Positions 18,713 through 27,501 of a stretch of 37,423 nt of DNA are shown here, piece after piece. The stretch spans positions 17,828 through 55,250 of the forward strand of contig PMZA01000221.1 in NCBI GenBank assembly GCA_003170595.1, in the 5' to 3' direction. A program made the translations under genes and the position numbers. Positions within the stretch are counted from its first letter, which is position 1. Every line of letters begins with the position of its first letter. The notes under the pieces are model-generated. The model saw nothing but the letters and a program-made list of their open reading frames with translations, searched no databases and was not told the origin of the DNA. The stretch comes from Armatimonadota bacterium (GTDB lineage Bacteria; Armatimonadota; Zipacnadia; Zipacnadales; FEN-943).

Positions 18713-20239
18713 ATGACCTCACCCACATCAGCGGGGGAACCAGTGGACCTTGGCTCGCGCCTTGAACTCCTCGTGGATGACTTCCTCCTCGAGGGCATGA
18801 CCGGCGGCGCCCGCCTCGAGCTGCACCATCCCGTCCGCCGCGAGGTCGTCTTCTGTACCGACGCTCCCTGGGAGGGCAACGCCTGCGCCTATGAATCCAT
18901 CTTCGAGGACGACGGCCTCTTCCGCCTGTACTATCACGGCCTCCACTACCGCTTCAGCGGCCCGCCGGCTCAGGCCCTCCCCGATCATCCCGGCGTCCTC
19001 TGCTACGCCGAGAGCGACGACGGCCTCCACTGGCGACGGCCCGACCTCGGCCTCTTCGACTTCGGCGGATCGAAGGCCAACAACATCGTCCTCACAGCCG
19101 AGGTCCTCGAAGAGGTCGGCGGCGACCCGGTGCACACCGCCGTCTTCAGGGACAGCAATCCTGCATGCCCGGCCGACGAGCGCTACAAGATCGTCTGCGT
19201 CGGATCCAAACCGGCGGGCCTCTACGCGCTCAAGTCCGCCGATGGGATCCACTTCTCGCTGATGAGCCGCGAGCCCATCGTCACCGAGGGCGCCTTCGAT
19301 TCGGAGAACCTCGCCTTCTGGGATCCCGTCCGCGAGGAGTATCGCGAATACCACCGCGGCTTCCGCGACGACCGCCGGGACATCCTCACCTCGGCCTCGC
19401 GCGACTTCCTGCACTTCCGCGCCCCGCAGTGGCTCGAGTACCCGGGCGCCCCGCCCGAGCAGCTTTACATCAACCAGGTCCAGCCCTACTTCCGCGCCCC
19501 GCACATCTTTATGGGCTTCCCCGCGCGCTATATCGAAGGCGACTGGTCCGAGCCCCTTCTCGACCTCCCCGGCCTCGACGAGCGCCTCGCCCGAGCGAAA
19601 GAGCACCCCCGCTACGGCACCGCCCTGACCGACGCGGTCTTCATGTCCAGCCGCGATGGCCTCACCTTCAACCGCTGGCCCGAGGCCTTCATCAGACCCG
19701 GCCCGAGGCGTCGCGGAAGCTGGGTCTACGGGGACAACTTCATCTTCTGGGGCATGATCCTGACCCCCTCCATGACCGAGGATGCGCCCGACGAGATATC
19801 CCTCTTCGCGACCGACGACTACTGGGAAGGCACCAGCATGAACATGCGCAGGTATACCCTTCGCGTCGACGGCTTCGTCTCTGCGGCGGCGCCTCTGTCC
19901 GGCGGCGAAATCCTCACGCGGCCCATCGTCTTCAACGGCGGCAGCCTCGCGATCAACGCCGACACCTCCGCCGCGGGTGGCGTGCGGGTTGAGGTGCAGA
20001 CCGCCGCCGGTGTGCCCATCGAGGGTTACGCGCTGGACGACTGCCCGCGTATCATGTGCGACGACCTCCACCATATCGTGCGGTGGACGACCAACGGCGG
20101 CGACCTTCGTCCCCTCGCGGGCAAGCCCGTCCGCCTCCGCTTCATCCTCAGCGACGCGGACCTTTACTCCTTCCAGTTTGTCCCTTACGCTCCGGTGGTG
20201 CGTGAGCAATCCCAAGTCGGCCAGGTGACGGTTCCATGA
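18713..20239 (+). CDS. GH32/43-like five-bladed beta-propeller protein, cytoplasmic by sequence
   Basis: 'LGSRLELLVDDFLLEGM...LCYAESDDGLHWRRPDLGLFDFGGSKANNIVL'; similar to the C-half of the 3206-5089 protein; no signal peptide. Confidence 0.7.
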   Translation: MTSPTSAGEPVDLGSRLELLVDDFLLEGMTGGARLELHHPVRREVVFCTDAPWEGNACAYESIFEDDGLFRLYYHGLHYRFSGPPAQALPDHPGVLCYAESDDGLHWRRPDLGLFDFGGSKANNIVLTAEVLEEVGGDPVHTAVFRDSNPACPADERYKIVCVGSKPAGLYALKSADGIHFSLMSREPIVTEGAFDSENLAFWDPVREEYREYHRGFRDDRRDILTSASRDFLHFRAPQWLEYPGAPPEQLYINQVQPYFRAPHIFMGFPARYIEGDWSEPLLDLPGLDERLARAKEHPRYGTALTDAVFMSSRDGLTFNRWPEAFIRPGPRRRGSWVYGDNFIFWGMILTPSMTEDAPDEISLFATDDYWEGTSMNMRRYTLRVDGFVSAAAPLSGGEILTRPIVFNGGSLAINADTSAAGGVRVEVQTAAGVPIEGYALDDCPRIMCDDLHHIVRWTTNGGDLRPLAGKPVRLRFILSDADLYSFQFVPYAPVVREQSQVGQVTVP

Positions 20240-23200
20240 GAGTAATCCTCTTCGCAGCAGCCTTCGCACTCGTTTTCTCGCCCGCCTTCGCTCAGGGGCC
20301 GGTCACGATTGGCGGTGTGACCTATGACCATGTCGATCCCGGCCCGGCCTTCACCGAGGCCGCCCGACCGCCGCAGGATTGGTCCGCGCCGGCGCCCTTC
20401 GCCGCCGAGACCGCCGCCGGCATGATGGCCTATGTCACCTCCGACGCCGGCGATTACAAGCCCGATCGCATCCCCAGGGCCGACGAGCATGCGGCAAAGC
20501 TGTCCGCCTTCTTCGCCCAGGGGCAGACCGAGGCCACCTGGGTCGGCGTGTCCGGCCTCTCGGATCTCCAAGGTCTCAGCGCGACGGTCGATCTCAAGGG
20601 CGCGCCGGTCAGCGTCGACGTCCGCCATCTTCACTTCTGGCCCCAGCGCACCGGCTGGGGTTCGCGTCAGTGGTACATGACCCCCGAGATGCTCCTCCCC
20701 TGCGCGGGCGGGATGCAGACAGTCCCCGCCACGCATGGCATCCTCGTGCAGAAGCCCTTCGACCTCAAGCTCGGTGAGACCGCCGCCTTCTGGCTCACCT
20801 TCATCGCCGCCGACGACGCGAAGCCCGGCGTCTATCAGTGCGCGGTCACGATCTCCAGCGCGGGCAAGCCGTCCCTCACCCTCCCCCTCACGGTCGAGGT
20901 CCTGCCCTTCAAGCTCGATCGCCCGAAGAGCAAGCAGTGGCTCCTCTACGCCGACACTTGGCGGTGGAACGCGATGAGCGATGCGCAGGTCCTCGCTGAG
21001 CTTCGCGACTTCGGCCGCCACGGCATCACCGGCCTGGTCGAGATGCCCCTCGGGTCCGAGGATCTCTCCCAGCTCAAGGCCGGCAAAGTCACCTTCGACG
21101 CCCGACCCTTCAAGCGCCTGGCGAAGCTCTGCGATGAGGCCGGCATCCCCGGCCCTCACGTCTGCTCCTACGGTGGCGCGGCGGAGAGAGTGCGTGACGC
21201 CTTGGGCCTCACCGTCGACCTCGGCAAGGGCGAATGGCCCCAGGCCGTTAAGGATGGCGTCGCCCTGGTGGCGAAGGCCGCGGTCGACGCCACGAAGGAC
21301 ACGCCCACCCGCTGGTATTACTACGGCGTCGACGAGCCCACCGGCGAGAACACCTACGCGATCCAGGACTATCAGGCCTGGCATCAGGGCGGCGCCCCGA
21401 CCTACGCCACCTTCGGCGACCCGAAGTTCCTCGAGCAGGCCGCGGCCTACCTCACCGCCCCCTGCTTCGTCACCTATCTCATCAGCCAGGAGGCGGGAGC
21501 CCGCGCCGCGCGCGAGGGTTGCGCGAAGACCGGCGCTGAGTTCTGGTGGTACGGCATCGGCTCCTACGTGAACCCCTATGCCCAGGAGGGCGCCACCTTC
21601 GCCAACCGCTATGGCGCCGGCTTCCTCCTCTGGAAGAGCGGCGCGAAGTCCGCCGTCGCCTGGACCTTCCAGCGCGTCCACGAGGATGTCTTCAACGACT
21701 TCGATGGATCGCAGGTCAACTCCGCCGAGCCCAAGGATCAGATGACCGCCTACCCTCAGTTCCTGCGGCCCGACGACTGGTCCACCTACCAGGGCGCCAT
21801 CCCGACCCTCGCCTGGGAGGGCCTGCGCGAGGGCGTCGACGACTACCGCTACCTCTCCACCCTCGCCTCGCTCATCACCAGGGCGAAGTACAGCAGCACG
21901 CGAGCGGCGGCAGACGCTGCGAAGCATGCTCAGGACACCCTCGACACCCTCACCTCGACGATCCCCTGGGTCAACCCGATGGTGCAGTCGGACTTCCAGA
22001 CGATCCGCATGCAGCAGGTCCGCCGCGCGATCGCCGATCAGATCGTGATCCTACAGGCCGCCCTCCGCGGTGAGGCCCTCGCGCCCGAAGCAGTGCGTGA
22101 GGCGCACGTCTCCGTCCTCGTATCGGCAGCCGTGGCCGATGCCGCGCCCGAGTCGCCGATGCCCGCAATCTCAGCCGCACGCGCAGCCGTCCCGCCCATC
22201 ATCGACGGCATCCTCGACGACGCCTGCTGGGCGTCTGCTCCTGTCGCCGACGACTTCCGCACAGTGAACACCGACAAGCCGTCCGCCGCCCCGACCGAGG
22301 CCCGCCTGGCCTATGACGACCGCTGCCTCTACGTCGCCTTCGATTGCCACGAGCCCGCGATGGACAAGCTCGTCGCGAAGCAGTTCGGCCATGACACGCC
22401 CATGGTCTGGGTCGACGACGGCATCGAGTTCTTCCTCGGCGGTGCCGATCGCAAGAAGTACGCGCACGTGATCGTTAACACCAACAAGTCGGTGTACGAC
22501 GAGATCGGCCAGGACCCGTCGTGGAACCCCGCGCTCGAGGTGGGCTTGCACAAGCGGGCCGACGGCTACAGTGTCGAGATCGCCATTCCGTGGGCCGACC
22601 TCGCGCAGGCCGGGATCGCGCGGGCCTCGATCATGACGGTAAACTTCTGCCGCAGCCGTTTCGCCGGATCCGACGACTCGCCCCACAGCTCGTGGTCCTT
22701 CGCTGGCGGCGGCTTCCACGTTCCCGAGCGCTTCGGCCTCGCCCAATTCGGCGACAGCGCGCTCGCCTTGAGCAGCGTTCAGGTACCGAGGTCCTGGGGA
22801 CGACAGGTCATGGTCGCCGAGCTTCGCAATCTTTCCGACGCGCCCGTCAAGGCACGCGTCGGCCTCTCGGGATCGCGCGCTCAGCAGGTCGTCGTTCCCG
22901 CGCATGCCACGGCGACGGTCCGCATGCCGGTCGATCTCATGAAGCCCGGTCCGGCGACCGCGAGCTTCTCCTGGGGCATCGCGGGGAAGGCGCCTTCGAC
23001 GATCAGTTTCCCGATCACCGTACCCGAGCCGGCATCGGTATCGGGCTGCCCGTCCTTCGTGTCCGACGGCGAGACGGTAAAGGTCGTGGTAACGACTCAC
23101 GCGACCGCAGCCGACTGGCAGGCCTACCGCGTCCTCGCCACTGCCTCCACCGCCTCCGGTTCGCAGCAGGTCAGCTTCGCCGCGAAGCCCGGCCGCTCCG

Positions 23201-23313
23201 CGCGACTCCAGCTTCGCATGTCGGGGCCCACAACCCTCACCGTCGGCCTCGTCGACGACAGCGGCGCCTGGGTCGGCAAGCCCACCCAGCAGCGCATCAT
23301 CGCCTTCCCCTAG
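20236..23313 (+). CDS. Secreted DUF4091-type GH-like protein with CBM9/DOMON-like domain
   Basis: ATGA overlap with upstream stop; signal peptide MRVILFAAAFALVFSPAFAQ. 'WEGLREGVDDYRYLSTLA' DUF4091-like. 'PPIIDGILDDACWASAPVADDFRTVN...YSVEIAIPWADL' CBM9-like. Confidence 0.8.
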   Translation: MRVILFAAAFALVFSPAFAQGPVTIGGVTYDHVDPGPAFTEAARPPQDWSAPAPFAAETAAGMMAYVTSDAGDYKPDRIPRADEHAAKLSAFFAQGQTEATWVGVSGLSDLQGLSATVDLKGAPVSVDVRHLHFWPQRTGWGSRQWYMTPEMLLPCAGGMQTVPATHGILVQKPFDLKLGETAAFWLTFIAADDAKPGVYQCAVTISSAGKPSLTLPLTVEVLPFKLDRPKSKQWLLYADTWRWNAMSDAQVLAELRDFGRHGITGLVEMPLGSEDLSQLKAGKVTFDARPFKRLAKLCDEAGIPGPHVCSYGGAAERVRDALGLTVDLGKGEWPQAVKDGVALVAKAAVDATKDTPTRWYYYGVDEPTGENTYAIQDYQAWHQGGAPTYATFGDPKFLEQAAAYLTAPCFVTYLISQEAGARAAREGCAKTGAEFWWYGIGSYVNPYAQEGATFANRYGAGFLLWKSGAKSAVAWTFQRVHEDVFNDFDGSQVNSAEPKDQMTAYPQFLRPDDWSTYQGAIPTLAWEGLREGVDDYRYLSTLASLITRAKYSSTRAAADAAKHAQDTLDTLTSTIPWVNPMVQSDFQTIRMQQVRRAIADQIVILQAALRGEALAPEAVREAHVSVLVSAAVADAAPESPMPAISAARAAVPPIIDGILDDACWASAPVADDFRTVNTDKPSAAPTEARLAYDDRCLYVAFDCHEPAMDKLVAKQFGHDTPMVWVDDGIEFFLGGADRKKYAHVIVNTNKSVYDEIGQDPSWNPALEVGLHKRADGYSVEIAIPWADLAQAGIARASIMTVNFCRSRFAGSDDSPHSSWSFAGGGFHVPERFGLAQFGDSALALSSVQVPRSWGRQVMVAELRNLSDAPVKARVGLSGSRAQQVVVPAHATATVRMPVDLMKPGPATASFSWGIAGKAPSTISFPITVPEPASVSGCPSFVSDGETVKVVVTTHATAADWQAYRVLATASTASGSQQVSFAAKPGRSARLQLRMSGPTTLTVGLVDDSGAWVGKPTQQRIIAFP

Positions 23314-23317
23314 GGCG

Positions 23318-26300
23318 TCACTGCTGAGGGATCACTTCAATCGCATCGCACAGCCTTGCCGTCGGGTCGACTGCCCCGCCCGGCGGCACGCTGAACTCGA
23401 TGTCCAGCACCCCGTCGCGAACCTCCACGTCCCGGAACTCGCGCACCATCGCCTTCCGGAAGTCGCTCCCGCACGCCGTGAACAGGTCCACGTCGGTCAT
23501 CACCTTCTTCCCCTCGATGGCCACGCTCATGACGAACACGCTCGGCTTCGCGCCAGGCTCATACCCGACCTTGAGGTACAGCCGCACCGTGTACTTCCCG
23601 GGCTTCACCGTGAACCGGTACGCGTCCAGGTCATAGGCCTCCGTCGCGAAGAGCGCCGGATCGTCGGTGCCGATGAGGCCCGCCGTCGACCGCCCCACCG
23701 ACTGACAGCTCCCGTCGTAGCCATACCCGCCCACCGTGTATTTCCGGTCGGGGAAGAAGAGTCGGCCCGACTTCGCGCGGTAGAACGCGGCGCTCCCGCA
23801 GTCGATCGCGTACTCGCTCCGCGCGATCATGGCCGCCTTCTCCTTCAGCGATCCATCAGCCGCGGCCTTGCGGAACTCCGGGATACCGAGCACGAGCTTC
23901 GACACCAGCAGTCGATGAGCATCGGCATAGCGGCCCTCAGCTACGCGCTTATGGATGTCTGCGAGTCGCTGTTTCTGCGGTGCGACATCGGCCCCACTCT
24001 CGGCCAGAGCGGCGACCTCCTGCTGAAGCTCCTTCACCCTTGCCGCGAACCATGCGCGCGTCGACTCAGGCACCGTCACATGCCCACCTCGCGGCTTCAC
24101 ACTCGGACTGGCCAGCCGGAACGATTTCAGTTCATACGGCTTCAGCTCGATCGTCATCGGTCCCGCGCCGGAGCCCATGTCGATCGTCGCAGTCACCGGC
24201 GACCACAGCAGGTTGACGGCGTATAGGTATGTGCCGCCGCTCGTATTGAGGTACCTCGCCGTCACGGGATCGCTCATCCCCGCCACGTCCTTGAAGTCGC
24301 CCACCGGCAGCGCCCGGTACGCGCTCGCGAATTCCCGCGTCTCGGCGTCACGGCCCATCGTTCCCAGCGGCTGCGCGCCGATGAGTATCTGCGAGGCGTC
24401 CTGCGAGGCCATGGCGTCGGCGAAGTCCTCGAGGAAGTACCGTCCGTTCGCCTTGGGATCGGAGTTCTGGAAGTAGCCCTTGTAGGTCGCCTGCTTGAGC
24501 GACTCCATGAACGACTCGAAGTATCGCAGGTAGATCGACGTCCCCGACCGCGCCCCGTTGCGGAAGACGCCGAACTTGGCGACGTTGTGGTTCAACTCGC
24601 CGGTGATATTTTCCCGCCCGCCGTACCAGTGCTTGAGCCACCGGTAGAACGTCCCGTCTTCCATGGGCACGAGCACCACCGACGGCAGCTTCTTCACCGC
24701 CGCCATGTCCAGCCCGACGTTCTCGTAGGCGAACTTGCTGAAGTCGAAGTCCTCGCACTGCTCGGCGTCGAGGTACTCCGGCGAATTGTCGTACCACCCG
24801 CTGACGCTGATCTGCAGCTGCAGCCCCGGCCTCGTCCGGCGCACCATCGCATCCGCCTGCGCCAGCAGTTCGGTGTTCTTCCGCGCCCGCCAGGCCAGCC
24901 ACTCCGCGCGTTTGTCGTGGGTCAGGTACGTGTACCGTTCGGCAAAGCGTCCCTCCGGCTTCTCGGCGGCGGGAACCTTGATCCCGGTATCCCGCTCGAA
25001 GGCCGCCACGGTCAGATCGTCGTAGCCCATGTCGAGCGACCCGTACAGATACGGCGCATGGCCGTCGCACCACAGGTCGATCCCACGGAAGGCCTCATAC
25101 TTCCCATACCGCCGCAGCATCTCCCCGACCAGCTTCAGGAACGCCGCCCGCACCGCCGGATGGCTCGGGTTGTCGCCCAGGCCCGGATCCTCCCAGCCCG
25201 TCGCCGCCGTCTTCCCATTGCGATCGACGCGGTAGTACCCTTCCTTCACCCGCGCCTCGAGCCCCTCCTGCGAAGCCCCCTGCGCAGGCATCGTCCACAC
25301 GTTGATGTTGCCCAGAAGATGCTTGCCCCTTCGCCCCATCATCTCCAGCAAGAGGTCCACCCAGCCCCCGACCCGCATCCCGTCGCCCACGTCATTCACC
25401 GGCCCCTCGTCGAGGTGCGACCAGGTGTACCGCGCGAGCGAGTACGACATCGCGTCCTGCCCCGTGTAGTCCATGTAGTCCAGCAGTTTCTCGAAGCACT
25501 GGATCGGATAGCCATAGGGGAGAGGACTGCGATGGAAGCTCTTGTCCTGCGGTCCGCCGAAGTTGGTCTCGAAGCTCTGGTCCTCATCGAGATGACCCAG
25601 CGACCGCCCCGTCATCCCGCGCGGCAGGTCCAGCGCCAGCCTCGGCAGCCTCTCCGCGAGGCGATAGATCTCCAGCTTCGCCGCCGCCGCCGCCATCCCC
25701 GGCACGAGGGTCCGCACCTCGAACAGGTACTGCTCCTCGGTGGGGTAGAAGAGGTAGCGCGCCGTCTGCATCGTCCCCGTGTTGGGGTACTCACCGCCGC
25801 ACTGCACCCCGCCGGACAGCCGGTCGCGATGCTGCGCCCAGTCGGACTTGGGGATCATGTAGAAGCTCATCGCCCGCTCGCGATCATCGGGCCACGTGAC
25901 CTCGAGCATGACCGGCGATCCGTCCGCGCCGGGTATCCGCACCTCATACCCGAACCGGTCCCACTTGCTCTCCCCGGCCTCGCGATAGCTGCCCACGCCG
26001 GGCGCCGTCTTCACCTTCGACGGCACGCTCTCCACGAACCCGTCGTCGGTCTTCGTGCAGTCGATGCTCACGACGCGCTCGCCGAGCTTGACCTCATCGT
26101 GCGATGCCGGCGCCGCGGGCAGTTGCTGATAGACGGTCAGCGGGAAGCTTCGCTGGAACCGTCCCGCCTGCCTCGTCAGAACGCACTCCGCGCGGTAGGC
26201 CCCGACTGCAAGCTTGCCCACGGGAAGCTTCAGCGTCTCGCGCCTCGATAGCTTCAGCGCGAACTCCTTCTGCCCGACCACCTTCCCATCGGCATCGCTC

Positions 26301-27208
26301 AGCACGCGAACCATGAGCCTCCCATCGACCGGCCCGACGACACTCCTTCCCGGCTCCACATCAAACGCGAATTCCTCCGCCTCCCCGGCCCGCAGGTAAC
26401 GCCGCTCGACGGTGAAGTCGATGGGGGCGATGCGGCGAAACTCCCTCGAGATCTCCTCATCGCTGAGCGCGCGCCGGTAGATGCTCAGGTCGTCGAAGGC
26501 CGCGTTAGCCCGGCCGTCGCGGTTCCATACCTTCGGCATCGATCCCACGTAGAACCGCTGGATGTCGGCCACCTTCGCATGGACCTTCCCCGCCCGCGGG
26601 ATGCCGTTGACGTAGATCTTCGCCCAGCCAGTCTTGTCCCACGTGATCGCCACGTGCCACCAGTCGCCGCGCATCCACGTATTCCGGCACCGCCACGCGA
26701 GCGAGGCCGAGGGCTTGCCGGCCTCCTCGTGCACATCGCAGCGCAGCCAGTTCCACATGAACAGCCAGAGTCGATCGCATCCGCTATCCGGCGCCACGTC
26801 GCGCGTCGTGAAATCCGGCACGTCACGCCCGCCCAGCGCCGAGAAGAGGAAGTACGTGTCGAACTTGATCGGGTCGGTGAAGTACCCGTCCCAGTCGGGG
26901 CTCACCCAGAACATGACCGTGCCGCCGTCGCCGCTGAAATGCTTTCCGCCGTCGTACTCAAGCAGCGGCATCTGCTCATAGGGCCCCTTCCCGTTCTGGC
27001 CGAGGAAGACCGCCTGCCCGGTCACGCCCGGCACGAAGGTCAGACCGCGAGCGGTTGTAGGCACAGGATTCCCATCCACACACACCTCGGCCGTCGCAGT
27101 GCCGTCGAAGGATGCGTGGAAGCTCGGCCCATTATCAGCGCATGCAATCGCGGTCAGACACGCCAGCCCCAGCCCGAACAGCAAAGTCCCTGCGCGACGG
27201 TTCAGCAT
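23318..27208 (-). CDS. Large secreted (possibly lipidated) protein: LamG/ConA-like N-term, GH-like TIM barrel, malectin-like C-term
   Basis: ORF 23318-27226; ATG 27208 preceded by AGAGGAA on the minus strand. Signal peptide ending TAIAC-A. LamG 'FSGDGGTVMFWVSPDWDG'. Malectin-like 'AIDCGSAAFYRAKSGRLFFPDRKYTVGGYGYDG...KPGKYTVRLYLKVGYEPGAK'. Confidence 0.72.
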   Translation of the reverse strand: MLNRRAGTLLFGLGLACLTAIACADNGPSFHASFDGTATAEVCVDGNPVPTTARGLTFVPGVTGQAVFLGQNGKGPYEQMPLLEYDGGKHFSGDGGTVMFWVSPDWDGYFTDPIKFDTYFLFSALGGRDVPDFTTRDVAPDSGCDRLWLFMWNWLRCDVHEEAGKPSASLAWRCRNTWMRGDWWHVAITWDKTGWAKIYVNGIPRAGKVHAKVADIQRFYVGSMPKVWNRDGRANAAFDDLSIYRRALSDEEISREFRRIAPIDFTVERRYLRAGEAEEFAFDVEPGRSVVGPVDGRLMVRVLSDADGKVVGQKEFALKLSRRETLKLPVGKLAVGAYRAECVLTRQAGRFQRSFPLTVYQQLPAAPASHDEVKLGERVVSIDCTKTDDGFVESVPSKVKTAPGVGSYREAGESKWDRFGYEVRIPGADGSPVMLEVTWPDDRERAMSFYMIPKSDWAQHRDRLSGGVQCGGEYPNTGTMQTARYLFYPTEEQYLFEVRTLVPGMAAAAAKLEIYRLAERLPRLALDLPRGMTGRSLGHLDEDQSFETNFGGPQDKSFHRSPLPYGYPIQCFEKLLDYMDYTGQDAMSYSLARYTWSHLDEGPVNDVGDGMRVGGWVDLLLEMMGRRGKHLLGNINVWTMPAQGASQEGLEARVKEGYYRVDRNGKTAATGWEDPGLGDNPSHPAVRAAFLKLVGEMLRRYGKYEAFRGIDLWCDGHAPYLYGSLDMGYDDLTVAAFERDTGIKVPAAEKPEGRFAERYTYLTHDKRAEWLAWRARKNTELLAQADAMVRRTRPGLQLQISVSGWYDNSPEYLDAEQCEDFDFSKFAYENVGLDMAAVKKLPSVVLVPMEDGTFYRWLKHWYGGRENITGELNHNVAKFGVFRNGARSGTSIYLRYFESFMESLKQATYKGYFQNSDPKANGRYFLEDFADAMASQDASQILIGAQPLGTMGRDAETREFASAYRALPVGDFKDVAGMSDPVTARYLNTSGGTYLYAVNLLWSPVTATIDMGSGAGPMTIELKPYELKSFRLASPSVKPRGGHVTVPESTRAWFAARVKELQQEVAALAESGADVAPQKQRLADIHKRVAEGRYADAHRLLVSKLVLGIPEFRKAAADGSLKEKAAMIARSEYAIDCGSAAFYRAKSGRLFFPDRKYTVGGYGYDGSCQSVGRSTAGLIGTDDPALFATEAYDLDAYRFTVKPGKYTVRLYLKVGYEPGAKPSVFVMSVAIEGKKVMTDVDLFTACGSDFRKAMVREFRDVEVRDGVLDIEFSVPPGGAVDPTARLCDAIEVIPQQ

Positions 27209-27307
27209 GGTGGATTCCTCTGACATGGTGCCCTAGGCCTTCGATCATCTCGGCGGACAGCAGAAGGTCAATCTCCCGAGAATCAGCGACCATCGAAGAA
27301 CCGTAGT

Positions 27308-27325
27308 CGCAGCCTTCAGGCTGCG
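27308..27325 (+). repeat. Hairpin in the divergent intergenic region, preceded by GTAG
   Basis: GTAG(27303-27306)T-CGCAGCC(27308-27314)-TTCA-GGCTGCG(27319-27325). Confidence 0.6.
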
Positions 27326-27501
27326 GTTGTGGGCGCGTGGTGGGCCTTTGCTTGCGTCGTCCTCGCGATGGCTCTGGCGCGACTTCAGCCGTCAGTATAG
27401 CCTCGCCCCCGACTTCCTCCCAAGGGGCAGGACATCGCCCCTCGGCCCGGAATTACCGCACGCCCAGTTCCCAGGGCAGTCCCAGTAGCGAGGAGCATCT
27501 C

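Noticed and set aside
27337-27501. N-terminal extension of the M24 ORF
   Set aside because: Low-complexity, non-homologous sequence; ATG 27502 has GAGGAG at proper spacing and begins the creatinase N-domain.
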